In this document: one piece after another, positions 17,692-26,578 of the stretch
How positions within the stretch are numbered: the stretch's first letter is position 1
Layout: each line of letters begins with the position of its first letter
Origin: Leclercia pneumoniae
GTDB lineage: Bacteria > Pseudomonadota > Gammaproteobacteria > Enterobacterales > Enterobacteriaceae
Direction: 5' to 3'
Assembly: GCF_017348915.1 (NCBI RefSeq)
Contig: NZ_CP071383.1
Span: forward strand, 3,162,001-3,226,000
Length of the DNA stretch: 64,000 nucleotides
Position numbers and translations under genes: made by a program
Notes under the pieces: model-generated
The model's input: only the letters and a program-made list of their open reading frames with translations
Database searches by the model: none
Told to the model about the DNA's origin: nothing

Positions 17692-19542
17692 TTAAACCTC
17701 GTCCACGGAGTGGCCTTTCAGCGCGACACGGACCGACTGATCCATACGGCGAGCGGCAAACTCCTGGGTTTGTTTATCAACGTTTTTAATCGCTTGTTCT
17801 ATGGCGTCAGCGTCATTACCTTCTGCTACCGCATGCAGTTGTACGATGGCATCGTCAATGGCCTGACGTTCTGCGGCGCTTAGCAGCGCGGCATCGGCAG
17901 TGAGCGCACCGGTCAGGCTTTCCAGCACACGTGCGGCTTCAACTTTCTGTTCAGCCAGCATACGCGCCTTCACGTCCTGTTCGGCAAAGCTCATTGAGTC
18001 CTGAATCATGGAGGCGATTTCGCCCTCGGTCAGCCCGTAAGACGGCTTAACCTGGATGGAGGATTCGACACCCGTGGATTTTTCCATCGCCGTCACGCTC
18101 AGCAGGCCATCGGCATCCACCTGGAAGGTGACACGAATATGTGCCCCTCCCGCTGGCAGCGCCGGGATCCCGCGCAGCGCAAAGCGCGCCAGCGAGCGGC
18201 AATCCTGTACCAGCTCACGTTCACCCTGCATCACGTGAATAGACATGGCGGTCTGGCCATCTTTAAAGGTGGTGAACTCCTGCGCACGCGCCACCGGAAT
18301 GGTGGTATTACGCGGGATCACTTTCTCCACCAGGCCACCCATGGTTTCGAGCCCCAAAGAGAGCGGGATCACATCCAGCAACAGCATTTCGCTGTCCGGT
18401 TTGTTCCCCACCAGAATATCCGCCTGAATTGCCGCCCCGATAGCGACCACTTTGTCCGGGTCGATAGAGGTCAGTGGCGTACGGCCAAAGAACTCACCCA
18501 CGCGCTCGCGCACCAGCGGTACGCGGGTTGAACCGCCCACCATGACCACTTCCAGTACGTCCTGCGCCTCTACGCCAGCATCTTTCAATGCGCGACGGCA
18601 GGCCAGCAGCGTGCGTTTAACCAGGGAGGCGATCAGGTCATTAAACTGGTCACGGGTGATCTCCCCCTTCCAGCCAGCGACCTCAACGGTGACGCTTTGC
18701 GCATCGCTGAGGGCAATTTTGGCCGCAATCGCCGCATCCAGCAGTTCACGCTGTACGCGTGCGTCGCTGCGATCGTCAATCCCCGCCTGCAGGCGGATGA
18801 AATCTGCCAGCAGGTGGTCGAAGTCATCTCCGCCCAGGGCTGAATCACCACCGGTGGCCAACACTTCGAATACACCGCGGCTCAGGCGCAAAATAGAGAT
18901 ATCAAAGGTTCCACCGCCAAGATCGAAGACGGCAATGACCCCTTCCTGACCGGAGTCGAGGCCGTAGGCAATGGCGGCGGCGGTTGGTTCATTGAGCAGA
19001 CGCAGAACATGCAGGCCCGCCAGACGCGCGGCGTCTTTGGTGCCTTGACGTTGTGCATCGTCAAAATAGGCCGGAACGGTGATCACTACGCCATCCAGTT
19101 CGCCCTGCAGCGAGTCAGTGGCGCGCGCGGCCAGCGCTTTAAGAATGTCTGCAGAGACACGAATCGGGTTGAGCAAACCGGCAGCGGTGGCAATCATCGG
19201 CAGACCGTTCTCACTCGCCTGCAGCTGATACGGCAGATGCGGGTAACGGGTCTGGATGTCGGCCAGGGAACGGCCCATCATGCGCTTCACAGAGCTAATG
19301 GTATTAGCCGGATCTTTGGCAGCATTAGCACGCGCGTGGTAACCGACCGTGTGACCCTGTTGCTGGTAGTGGACCACCGACGGCAACAGGTGCTGGCCCT
19401 GTTCATCTGCCAGCGTACTGGCCTCGCCGCTACGCACGGTTGCCACCAGCGAGTTGGTGGTGCCTAAATCAATGCCCACCGCCAGACGACGCTGGTGCGG
19501 CGCAGCACTTAAACCGGGCTCACTAATTTGTAATAAGGCCAT
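17692..19542 (-). CDS. hscA: Fe-S assembly chaperone HscA (Hsp70 family)
   Basis: A specialised Hsp70 of 616 residues (the family norm) that binds IscU at its LPPVK motif and uses ATP to release Fe-S clusters to target proteins. The ATPase domain has [14 protein letters not shown] at 23-36, [14 protein letters not shown] near 200 and [10 protein letters not shown] near 340. The substrate-binding domain occupies about 390-510 and the lid follows. It lies 14 bases after its co-chaperone gene hscB. Confidence 0.98.
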   Translation of the reverse strand: MALLQISEPGLSAAPHQRRLAVGIDLGTTNSLVATVRSGEASTLADEQGQHLLPSVVHYQQQGHTVGYHARANAAKDPANTISSVKRMMGRSLADIQTRYPHLPYQLQASENGLPMIATAAGLLNPIRVSADILKALAARATDSLQGELDGVVITVPAYFDDAQRQGTKDAARLAGLHVLRLLNEPTAAAIAYGLDSGQEGVIAVFDLGGGTFDISILRLSRGVFEVLATGGDSALGGDDFDHLLADFIRLQAGIDDRSDARVQRELLDAAIAAKIALSDAQSVTVEVAGWKGEITRDQFNDLIASLVKRTLLACRRALKDAGVEAQDVLEVVMVGGSTRVPLVRERVGEFFGRTPLTSIDPDKVVAIGAAIQADILVGNKPDSEMLLLDVIPLSLGLETMGGLVEKVIPRNTTIPVARAQEFTTFKDGQTAMSIHVMQGERELVQDCRSLARFALRGIPALPAGGAHIRVTFQVDADGLLSVTAMEKSTGVESSIQVKPSYGLTEGEIASMIQDSMSFAEQDVKARMLAEQKVEAARVLESLTGALTADAALLSAAERQAIDDAIVQLHAVAEGNDADAIEQAIKNVDKQTQEFAARRMDQSVRVALKGHSVDEV

Positions 19543-19556
19543 AATTGCTTCCGAAA

Positions 19557-20072
19557 TTAAAAATCGAGCAGCTTTTCTTCGAGTTGTTCAGCACTGCTTC
19601 GCAGTTTATCGAGAAAACGGAGTTTGCGTACCGTGTCGGCCGCTACGTCCCACGTCTCATTGTTCAACTGCTCCACCATCTGCTGATGGCGGGTATCAAA
19701 CATGCCCTTCACGCGGGTGATAAAACGTTCCAGACGCGCTTCGTCTTTGGCTTGTTCAATCTCATCCAGCTCTTCGCGCAGTTCCAGCTGTTCCATCAGG
19801 AACGCGGTATCACGTACGGTATGCTGTTCACTCGCCAGGTCGAAACCGTGGAGGGAGAGCAGATACTCAGCGCGGGTCAGAGGATGACGCAGCGTCTGCC
19901 AGGCCTGATTGATGGTGGCAGAGTGTGAAACGGCAGCCAACTGTTCTGACTGCGTCCCACTCGCGAATTTATCCGGATGATACTGGCGCTGCAGATCCTG
20001 AAAGCGGGTCGTTAAAGCCGGGATATCGATCGGGTATTGAGCGGGTAGTCCGAAGAGTGTGAAGTAATCCAT
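19557..20072 (-). CDS. hscB: Fe-S assembly J-domain co-chaperone HscB
   Basis: Stimulates the ATPase of HscA and delivers IscU to it. It has 171 residues (the family norm). The J domain contains the essential HPD motif at 32-34 in RQYHPDKF, and a C-terminal helical bundle binds IscU. It is preceded by a terminator-like hairpin at 20102-20132 that separates it from iscA. Confidence 0.97.
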   Translation of the reverse strand: MDYFTLFGLPAQYPIDIPALTTRFQDLQRQYHPDKFASGTQSEQLAAVSHSATINQAWQTLRHPLTRAEYLLSLHGFDLASEQHTVRDTAFLMEQLELREELDEIEQAKDEARLERFITRVKGMFDTRHQQMVEQLNNETWDVAADTVRKLRFLDKLRSSAEQLEEKLLDF

Positions 20073-20101
20073 AACAATCTCAGGGGTAGCCTGTTAGAAC
20101 A

Positions 20102-20132
20102 AACCCCACGCGCAGGTAACTGCGGTGGGGTT
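20102..20132 (-). terminator. Attenuator-like hairpin inside the isc operon
   Basis: On the minus strand: AACCCCAC then inner GCAG/CTGC pairs, closing with GTGGGGTT and then TGTTC. The 8-base outer stem plus 4-base inner stem lies between iscA and hscB. It could reduce read-through into the chaperone genes or mark an mRNA processing point. Confidence 0.5.
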
Positions 20133-20149
20133 ATTCGGGTGACGCACAA

Positions 20150-20473
20150 TCAAACGTGGAAGCTTTCGCCGCAGCCGCACTCATCTTTTACGTTCGGGTT
20201 GGTGAATTTAAACCCTTCGTTCAGACCTTCTTTAACAAAGTCCAGCTGAGTGCCGTTGAGGAACTGTAGGCTTTTGCCATCGACCACCACCTTCACGCCC
20301 TTGTCTTCAAACACGGTATCGTCAGACGCCGGTTCATCAACGAACTCCAGGACGTACGCCATGCCAGAGCAGCCGGAAGTCCGCACGCCCAGGCGCAGGC
20401 CAAAACCTTTACCACGGTTTGCCAGGAAGGCGCTTACGCGCGCGGCAGCGCTGTCGCTAAGGGTAATCGACAT
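20150..20473 (-). CDS. iscA: A-type Fe-S carrier IscA
   Basis: Carries Fe-S clusters, or iron, from the scaffold to target proteins. It has 107 residues. The conserved cysteines are C35 ([12 protein letters not shown]), C99 and C101 (CGCGESF near the C-terminus). It is in the isc operon, 15 bases after iscU. Confidence 0.98.
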   Translation of the reverse strand: MSITLSDSAAARVSAFLANRGKGFGLRLGVRTSGCSGMAYVLEFVDEPASDDTVFEDKGVKVVVDGKSLQFLNGTQLDFVKEGLNEGFKFTNPNVKDECGCGESFHV

Positions 20474-20488
20474 AACAACCTCAACTAA

Positions 20489-20875
20489 TTATTTTGCTTC
20501 ACGTTTACTTTTGTAATCCGCAATAGCGGCTTTGATCGCGTCTTCTGCCAGGATAGAGCAGTGAATTTTCACCGGCGGCAGTTCGAGTTCATCGGCGATA
20601 TCGGTGTTTTTAATCGCCTGCGCTTCGTCCAGAGACTTGCCTTTCACCCATTCGGTGACCAGCGAGCTGGAGGCAATGGCGGAACCGCAGCCGTAAGTCT
20701 TGAAGCGCGCGTCTTCAATGATACCTTCATTGTTAACTTTGATCTGCAGCTTCATGACGTCGCCACACGCCGGTGCGCCAACCATGCCGCTACCTACGTT
20801 GTCGTCGCTGTTGTCGAAAGAGCCAACGTTGCGTGGGTTCTCGTAATGATCAATAACTTTTTCGCTGTATGCCAT
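20489..20875 (-). CDS. iscU: Fe-S cluster scaffold protein IscU
   Basis: The scaffold on which [2Fe-2S] clusters are built using sulfur from IscS. It has 128 residues. The cluster ligands are C37, C63 and C106 (with D39), and the HscA recognition motif LPPVK is at 99-103. It lies 24 bases after iscS. Confidence 0.98.
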   Translation of the reverse strand: MAYSEKVIDHYENPRNVGSFDNSDDNVGSGMVGAPACGDVMKLQIKVNNEGIIEDARFKTYGCGSAIASSSLVTEWVKGKSLDEAQAIKNTDIADELELPPVKIHCSILAEDAIKAAIADYKSKREAK

Positions 20876-20899
20876 GATTGAATTCTCCTTATAAACCGA

Positions 20900-22114
20900 T
20901 TAGTGATGTGACCATTCAATGCTGTTCAGATCCACGCCTTCTTTGAACATTTCCCACAGAGGAGAAAGCTCACGCAGACGGCCAATGGAGTTGCGAACCA
21001 GCTTGATGGTGTAGTCAATCTCTTCATCGGTAGTAAAACGACCTAAAGAGAAACGAATGGAGCTGTGTGCCAGCTCGTCGGTCATGCCCAGCGCGCGCAG
21101 CACGTAGGATGGCTCGAGGCTTGCAGAAGTACAGGCAGAACCGGAAGAGACCGCCAGATCTTTCAGCGCCATGATCAGCGATTCGCCTTCAACGTAGTTA
21201 AAGCTGACGTTGAGGATGTTTGGCGCGCCCTGCTCAAGATCGCCGTTCAGATACACTTCTTCCATATCTTTCACGCCATCCCACAGACGGTTACGCAGCG
21301 TACGCAGGCGTGCCATCTCGGTTTCCATCTCTTCTTTGGCGATACGATACGCTTCGCCCATGCCCACGATCTGGTGAACAGGCAGAGTACCGGAACGCAT
21401 GCCGCGCTCGTGACCGCCGCCGTGCATCTGGGATTCGATACGGATACGCGGTTTACGACGCACATACAGCGCGCCAATGCCTTTCGGGCCATAGATTTTG
21501 TGGCCGGAGAAGGACATCAGATCCACTTTCAGCTGGCTCAGGTCGATAGGCAGTTTGCCCACGCTCTGGGTTGCATCCACGTGGTAGATAATACCGCGTG
21601 CACGGCACAGTTCGCCGATGGTGGCGATATCCTGAACCACGCCAATTTCGTTGTTTACGTGCATGATGGAGACCAGAATGGTGTCATCACGCATTGCCGC
21701 TTCGAGCTCTTTCAGGTCGATGATACCGTTGCTCTGCGGGGCGAGGTAGGTCACTTCAAACCCTTCACGCTCCAGCTGACGGCAGGTATCCAGCACGGCT
21801 TTGTGCTCGGTTTTGCTGGTGATGATGTGCTTGCCTTTTTTCTGATAGAAGTTGGCCGCACCTTTAATCGCCAGGTTATCGGATTCGGTGGCACCGGAGG
21901 TGAAAACAATTTCACGCGGGTCAGCGCCAACCAGCTCAGCAATCTGATTACGGGCGATATCAACCGCCTCTTCAGCATGCCAGCCAAAACGGTGTGAACG
22001 GGAGGCAGGGTTACCAAAGTTTCCGTCCAGGGTCAGACACTGCATCATTTTCTCGGCAACACGCGGGTCCACCGGCGTGGTTGCGGAGTAATCGAGATAG
22101 ATCGGTAATTTCAT
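20900..22114 (-). CDS. iscS: Cysteine desulfurase IscS
   Basis: A PLP enzyme that takes sulfur from cysteine and passes it to IscU, to TusA for thiolated tRNA, and to ThiI. It has 404 residues, as in E. coli. The PLP lysine lies in [12 protein letters not shown] (position 206 by family numbering) and the persulfide cysteine in [10 protein letters not shown] (328). It is the second gene of the isc operon; the gap from iscR holds a strong RNA structure. Confidence 0.98.
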   Translation of the reverse strand: MKLPIYLDYSATTPVDPRVAEKMMQCLTLDGNFGNPASRSHRFGWHAEEAVDIARNQIAELVGADPREIVFTSGATESDNLAIKGAANFYQKKGKHIITSKTEHKAVLDTCRQLEREGFEVTYLAPQSNGIIDLKELEAAMRDDTILVSIMHVNNEIGVVQDIATIGELCRARGIIYHVDATQSVGKLPIDLSQLKVDLMSFSGHKIYGPKGIGALYVRRKPRIRIESQMHGGGHERGMRSGTLPVHQIVGMGEAYRIAKEEMETEMARLRTLRNRLWDGVKDMEEVYLNGDLEQGAPNILNVSFNYVEGESLIMALKDLAVSSGSACTSASLEPSYVLRALGMTDELAHSSIRFSLGRFTTDEEIDYTIKLVRNSIGRLRELSPLWEMFKEGVDLNSIEWSHH

Positions 22115-22149
22115 TGCTCTTTAAACTCCGTACATCGCTTCAATGCAAG

Positions 22150-22214
22150 GAATCAGGCTACCGGCTGGATGTACGACCGAGTACACGGGGCGAGTTAACG
22201 CCCCGGCCTGATTC
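22150..22214 (-). promoter_or_regulatory. Structured iscR-iscS intergenic RNA
   Basis: GAATCAGGC (22150-22158) pairs perfectly with GCCTGATTC (22206-22214), enclosing an inner hairpin CGGGGCG-AGTTAA-CGCCCCG (22186-22205). In E. coli a stable structure at this place protects the iscR 5' fragment when the small RNA RyhB triggers loss of iscSUA. The pairing is seen; the role is inferred from E. coli. Confidence 0.7.
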
Positions 22215-22284
22215 TAAAATTCTTTATAATTTTTACCCTGACTATTTTGCGGGGCTGCAACGCACCGAAAACAGGCCAGGGAAA

Positions 22285-22776
22285 CTACGCGCGCAGTTTA
22301 ACGTCGATGGCGTCTTGCGTGCGGGTATTGCGCTGTGCTTCGTGATTATGCTGACGGTCAGAGACGTCCAGCACTTCCTGGTTGTTAACCAGTTCACCAA
22401 TGGTGATGTTGTTCAGGAAGCCGGTCAGACGGTCGCTCAGGTCGCGCCACAGCGCGTGCGTCAGGCATTTATCACCACCCTGACAACCCCCTTTGCCCTG
22501 GCAGCGGGTCGCGTCAACGGACTCGTCCACTGCGCTAATGACTTCGCCAACCGCAATACTGCCTGCGTCTTTACCCAGTAAATAACCACCGCCAGGACCA
22601 CGGACGCTGGAAACCAGGCCATTTTTACGCAGTCTTGAAAACAGCTGTTCCAGATAAGAGAGGGAAATTCCCTGACGTTCAGAAATATCAGCCAACGGTA
22701 CCGGGCCCGCTTCGGAGTTGAGCGCAACGTCCAGCATCGCGGTCACGGCATAACGCCCTTTAGATGTCAGTCTCAT
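22285..22776 (-). CDS. iscR: Fe-S sensing transcription factor IscR
   Basis: An Rrf2-family regulator of 163 residues that binds a [2Fe-2S] cluster through C92, C98, C104 and H107. With its cluster it represses the isc operon at type 1 sites; without it IscR activates suf and other genes at type 2 sites. The winged helix occupies about 1-65. It is the first gene of the operon, and two type 1 sites lie directly upstream. Confidence 0.98.
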   Translation of the reverse strand: MRLTSKGRYAVTAMLDVALNSEAGPVPLADISERQGISLSYLEQLFSRLRKNGLVSSVRGPGGGYLLGKDAGSIAVGEVISAVDESVDATRCQGKGGCQGGDKCLTHALWRDLSDRLTGFLNNITIGELVNNQEVLDVSDRQHNHEAQRNTRTQDAIDVKLRA

Positions 22777-22857
22777 GTCTTACTTAACCTCAAACTCGCC
22801 CCTGCCCGGGGTTTTTTATTGTAAAATGGGGTATTGCATAGCAGGGCCAAGTCTGAC

Positions 22858-22882
22858 ATTCCCGACTAAAATGGTCAACTAT
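22858..22882 (-). promoter_or_regulatory. IscR type 1 operator, promoter-proximal
   Basis: On the minus strand the site begins ATAGTTGACC and ends TAGTCGGGAAT, matching the type 1 consensus (ATAnnnGACT, W-rich centre, AGTC) at almost every fixed position. It lies 82 bases upstream of the iscR start and abuts the second site. It is the expected autorepression site of cluster-bound IscR. Confidence 0.85.
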
Positions 22883-22907
22883 TTAGTTGACTGTTTTAGT
22901 CAGGTAT
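22883..22907 (-). promoter_or_regulatory. IscR type 1 operator, promoter-distal
   Basis: On the minus strand the site begins ATACCTGACT, has an A-rich centre and ends CAGTCAACTAA. It fits the type 1 consensus with a single end deviation and is the better of the two matches. Its tandem position directly next to the first site follows the E. coli iscR promoter. Confidence 0.85.
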
Positions 22908-22952
22908 TTAACCTTCTGTGCCGTATCATAAAAGTGCGACCTGATGCCCTCA

Positions 22953-22977
22953 CCTCTCCCCTCTTCCAGGGGAAAAG
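22953..22977 (-). terminator. Hairpin after trmJ, possible degenerate palindromic repeat
   Basis: On the minus strand CTTTTCCCCT pairs with AGGGGAGAGG around a 5-base loop (10 pairs, 2 wobbles), starting 14 bases after the trmJ stop. The flanking CCCTCACC resembles the repeat at 15729-15801, so this may be a decayed copy acting as an end structure for trmJ. No T-tract follows. Confidence 0.4.
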
Positions 22978-22990
22978 GTAGAGAGTGGCG

Positions 22991-23719
22991 CTACTCTTTA
23001 TTCTTCTGCTCTATCGACGCCAGAATGCCGCGCAGGATATTCAGCTCCTGGCTTTCCGGACGGGCGCGCGTAAACAGACGACGCAGCTTATTCATGACCT
23101 GACCCGGATGATCGGCGCGGATAAACCCGGTGCCCAGCAGCGTTTTTTCAAGGTGCCCATAGAACCGTTCCAGATCGTCCACCAGCGGGTATGGCGCCTC
23201 TTCCGGCTCGGCGACCGGCGCGTTTTCCTGGGTTGCCAGCCATGCCATACGCACTTCGTAAGCAATAACCTGTACCGCCATCGCCAGGTTCAGCGAGCTG
23301 TATTCCGGGTTCGCTGCAATGGCCACGTGATAATGGCACTTTTGCAACTCTTCGTTAGTCAGGCCGACGCGTTCACGGCCAAACACCAGCGCCACAGGGG
23401 CGTGCTGCCCTTCAGCAACGCTTTTCAGACCGCATTCGCGAGGGTCAAGCATTGGCCACGGCAGCGTGCGGGAGCGTGCACTGGTGCCAACAACCAGGCT
23501 GCAACCCGCCAGGGCTTCATCCAGGGTATCGACGATTTGCGCGTTACCGATGACATCGCTGGCACCCGCCGCGAGCGCAATGGCCTGTGAGTCGGGTTTG
23601 ACCAGTGGGTTAACCAGCCAGAGGTTGGTTAAGCCCATGGTTTTCATCGCGCGGGCCACGGAGCCCATATTGCCGGTATGCGAGGTTTCGACCAGCACAA
23701 TTCGAATATTTTGCAGCAT
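22991..23719 (-). CDS. trmJ: tRNA (cytidine/uridine-2'-O) methyltransferase TrmJ
   Basis: Adds a 2'-O-methyl group to nucleotide 32 in the anticodon loop of several tRNAs. It has 242 residues (E. coli 246). It is a SPOUT-class enzyme with a knotted SAM-binding fold: the N-terminal [20 protein letters not shown] segment, then [15 protein letters not shown] around 110-125. It lies upstream of iscR in the same direction and is divergent from suhB. Confidence 0.96.
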   Translation of the reverse strand: MLQNIRIVLVETSHTGNMGSVARAMKTMGLTNLWLVNPLVKPDSQAIALAAGASDVIGNAQIVDTLDEALAGCSLVVGTSARSRTLPWPMLDPRECGLKSVAEGQHAPVALVFGRERVGLTNEELQKCHYHVAIAANPEYSSLNLAMAVQVIAYEVRMAWLATQENAPVAEPEEAPYPLVDDLERFYGHLEKTLLGTGFIRADHPGQVMNKLRRLFTRARPESQELNILRGILASIEQKNKE

Positions 23720-23844
23720 AATTTTTCTGAGTATGAAGAATATTCGGCCATGCTACCATAAACGGAAGACATATTCCGAACTCGCTGCTATACTCTGCGC
23801 CGTTTTCGTATCCCCCGTTCTTTAACATCCAGTGAGAGTAACCG

Positions 23845-24651
23845 ATGCAACATCCAATGTTGACCATCGCCGTGCGCGCAGCGCGCAAGGCGGGTAATGT
23901 AATTGCCAAGCACTACGAGACGCCAGATTCCGTAGAAACCAGCCAGAAAGGCAGCAATGATTTTGTGACCAACGTCGATAAAGCCGCAGAAGCGATGATT
24001 ATCGAAACCATTCGCAAATCTTACCCGCAACACACCATCATCACCGAAGAAAGCGGTGAGCACGTGGGCGAAGATCAGGATGTTCAATGGATTATCGATC
24101 CGCTGGATGGCACCACCAACTTCGTAAAACGTCTGCCCCACTTTGCTGTTTCTATCGCCGTACGCATTAAAGGCCGTACTGAAGTCGCCGTGGTTTACGA
24201 TCCAATGCGTAACGAACTCTTCACCGCGACCCGCGGCCAGGGCGCACAGCTGAACGGCTACCGTCTGCGCGGCAGCAACGCCCGCGATCTGGATGGCACC
24301 ATTCTGGCGACCGGCTTCCCGTTCAAAGCGAAACAGCACGCTCCTGCCTATATGAAGGTACTGGGCAAACTCTTTACTGAATGTGCTGACTTCCGTCGCA
24401 GCGGTTCTGCAGCACTGGATCTGGCCTACGTTGCCGCAGCGCGCGTGGATGGCTATTTTGAAATTGGCCTTAAGCCATGGGACTTTGCCGCAGGCGAGCT
24501 GATTGCCCGTGAAGCCGGCGCGCTGGTGTGTGATTTCACCGGTGGTCATAACTACATGATGACGGGCAACCTGGTTGCCGGTAATCCGCGCGTCGTCAAA
24601 GCCATGCTGGCCAGCATGCGTGACGAACTGAGCGAAGCGCTGAAGCGCTAA
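23845..24651 (+). CDS. suhB: Inositol-1-monophosphatase / rRNA maturation factor SuhB
   Basis: A 268-residue protein of the inositol monophosphatase family. In E. coli SuhB also works with the Nus factors in rRNA transcription and ribosome assembly. The Mg2+-binding motifs are ITEESGE near 69 and IIDPLDGTTN near 85, with WDFAAGELIAREAG near the C-terminus. A GAGAG ribosome site precedes the ATG. It is divergent from trmJ. Confidence 0.97.
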   Translation: MQHPMLTIAVRAARKAGNVIAKHYETPDSVETSQKGSNDFVTNVDKAAEAMIIETIRKSYPQHTIITEESGEHVGEDQDVQWIIDPLDGTTNFVKRLPHFAVSIAVRIKGRTEVAVVYDPMRNELFTATRGQGAQLNGYRLRGSNARDLDGTILATGFPFKAKQHAPAYMKVLGKLFTECADFRRSGSAALDLAYVAAARVDGYFEIGLKPWDFAAGELIAREAGALVCDFTGGHNYMMTGNLVAGNPRVVKAMLASMRDELSEALKR

Positions 24652-24660
24652 TCTCTGAGG

Positions 24661-24684
24661 GCGGGTGAGGTTCTCCTCACCCGC
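24661..24684 (+). terminator. Hairpin after suhB
   Basis: GCGGGTGAGG-TTCT-CCTCACCCGC is a perfect 10-base stem with a 4-base loop, 9 bases after the suhB stop. No T-tract follows, so it is a possible rho-assisted end or stabilising hairpin. The rest of the gap to 24844 shows nothing I can name. Confidence 0.6.
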
Positions 24685-24844
24685 TACTGCCGTAAATCTC
24701 TCACGCGCTTAAGCCAACAGCGAATGCAGAGCACCGCAAAACATCCCCGCAATTTAACTCTCAACGCCAAATAACAGTGACAAATAAACCACACTGTAAG
24801 ATCCAGCTGCGCCCAGTCCAGCCGACCCGTTGTCGGCAGAGAGA

Positions 24845-25825
24845 CTAAAACGGCCGCAGCCCTCGTCCTACCGGAACCGCACTGACCCACATCACTACTG
24901 CAGCCGCGAGCAACATCACCCCGCCGGCCAGGGCTAAGGTCGTCCAGCCAATTTGCTGCCACAGTACAGGGGTTTTATTGCCGCTAAGCCTGATGGCCAA
25001 CTGGCGAAAGCTATGCACCAGCAACGCCAGCGCGCTGATGGTAATAGAGGTGCCTGCCGACATCGCCAGGGCAGAGATGACGCCCCAACCGAAGACGCCG
25101 ATAACCTTACTGAAGAGCAATACCATAATCGCCCCGGAGCAGGGCCGCATCCCCATAGAGAGAATGATCATCAGCCTGGCGCGCCAGTCATCGCCCTGCT
25201 GTAATTGTGCCCCGGTGGGCAGATGTTGATGGCCGCAGCCACAGTGGGCATCGTGCACATGATGCGGCGCAAAACGTTTAAACGTCGGCTTACGCAGCAA
25301 CGCACGTAACTTTTTTATTGCCCGCCAGCAGAGCATCACTCCCAGTACCCCCACCAGCGCATAGCTCCCTTTTTCTAGCCAGAAACTGCTGGCATGAAGC
25401 TGGCGTGCGGGCAGTTGCAGAAGCGTTAGCACCACGATCACTAACGCAATGGCCACCAGCCCCTGCAGCAGCGAGGAGGCAAGCGTCAGACCAATACTGG
25501 ATTTCAGCTTAGAGGGATGGGTTGCCAGCCATGTAGTAATAACAATCTTGCCATGCCCGGGCCCGAGCGCATGCAGCACACCATAGAGAAAGCTGAAAAT
25601 CAGCAGCGAACCGCCCGCACGGGCAGGGTTATCCGCCACCGCCTTCAGCAACCCGCTCATCTGCTGGTTAACCTCACGCTGCCAGATAACGCTCTGCATC
25701 ATGACCTGCGGCCAGGCCTGCCATAACCAGATCGCTGCCCCGACGGCCAGTAGCGTAAAGAGTCCCAGCGGCCAAAGATGCAGCCAGCGGCGCTGTTTGG
25801 AGGGCTGAGAAAAGGTTACTGACAT
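24845..25825 (-). CDS. NicO/RcnA-family nickel/cobalt transporter
   Basis: An inner-membrane metal transporter of 326 residues with about six to seven membrane segments. An N-terminal helix spans about 18-36. Conserved metal-path residues appear in HALGPGHGK (85-93) and MGMRPCSGAIMVL. A cytoplasmic loop at 188-201 is very rich in metal ligands (HHVHDAHCGCGHQH). RcnA relatives export Ni2+/Co2+; others in the family import. The gene overlaps the upstream DUF1007 gene by 10 bases, so the pair works together. In E. coli this place between suhB and csiE holds yfhR instead. Confidence 0.85.
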   Translation of the reverse strand: MSVTFSQPSKQRRWLHLWPLGLFTLLAVGAAIWLWQAWPQVMMQSVIWQREVNQQMSGLLKAVADNPARAGGSLLIFSFLYGVLHALGPGHGKIVITTWLATHPSKLKSSIGLTLASSLLQGLVAIALVIVVLTLLQLPARQLHASSFWLEKGSYALVGVLGVMLCWRAIKKLRALLRKPTFKRFAPHHVHDAHCGCGHQHLPTGAQLQQGDDWRARLMIILSMGMRPCSGAIMVLLFSKVIGVFGWGVISALAMSAGTSITISALALLVHSFRQLAIRLSGNKTPVLWQQIGWTTLALAGGVMLLAAAVVMWVSAVPVGRGLRPF

Positions 25826-26454
25826 TGTAAGGTCACCTGTTGAGCAAACTGTTTACCGAGGTCCATGTCCTCCGGCGGCGCATCGTCCTTATCAAGAGAA
25901 ATGGCAAAATTGAGCGTCTCTTCGCTGGGCTCGGGGGTATGAACCGCGAGGGAACATTTTTTCTGCAGCGTGGCTGGCAGCGTGACATCGCCATCTTCGG
26001 CATAGCTCATGTCCACATAATATGAGGGATCGAAGGTAGAGAAGGTGTAGGTCTGCCCGGCCAGCGGCTGCGGTTGCGCCAGCGGCAGCACAAAGGTCAG
26101 CACGGCCTGGTGATCCTCGCGGCTCATGCCGTACTCCGTAGGACGATTGAGAAACTTCACCTTCTGCCCGTTATGCCAGAACTCGGTGAAGTAGTGCTGG
26201 CCGAGCACATTGGCCATCACTTCTGCCGCCAGCTTTTTCCAGATCTCATCTCCCGGACGCGCATCGCCGGCGTCGTACAGCAGATCGGCGGAGGTCATTT
26301 CATCCATGGTCCAGCGCATCTTAAGCCCGGTAAGTTGACCGTCGTTAGCCACGATCTCGGTTTTGAGGGTGATAAAACTGTGAGGATGCGCGGCCACGGC
26401 AGAAGATATTACCGCCAAAAATAGCGCCGCAGCGCTTTGTTTAACTATTTGCAT
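25816..26454 (-). CDS. DUF1007 family periplasmic protein, partner of the metal transporter
   Basis: A 212-residue exported protein. Residues 1-22 form a Sec signal peptide (MQIVKQSAAALFLAVISSAV and two alanines), and cleavage after A22 would leave the mature N-terminus HPHSF, a plausible metal-binding end. The rest contains the DUF1007 body with acidic clusters (DEMTSADLLYDAGDA, DKDDAPPEDMD). Its function is not known. Genes of this family commonly precede NicO-type transporters, as here, which suggests a periplasmic metal-binding or coupling role. A GAGG ribosome site lies just before the ATG. Confidence 0.82.
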   Translation of the reverse strand: MQIVKQSAAALFLAVISSAVAAHPHSFITLKTEIVANDGQLTGLKMRWTMDEMTSADLLYDAGDARPGDEIWKKLAAEVMANVLGQHYFTEFWHNGQKVKFLNRPTEYGMSREDHQAVLTFVLPLAQPQPLAGQTYTFSTFDPSYYVDMSYAEDGDVTLPATLQKKCSLAVHTPEPSEETLNFAISLDKDDAPPEDMDLGKQFAQQVTLQCQ

Positions 26455-26578
26455 CTCTTCCTCACGTCAAAAATTCTGTGATGTCCGCCCGCATTCCTGA
26501 AGGAAAGAGCCCTGAACGCGCGCTATTACGCAGATCCTTTAGCTATTCTTATCAAACATTCTTACTGGAACCTTGCAG

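Noticed and set aside
22800..22822. Plus-strand terminator CCCC-GGGG followed by six T residues near the iscR start
   Set aside because: The stem has only four base pairs and no plus-strand gene ends upstream; the bases are the 5' leader of iscR on the other strand.
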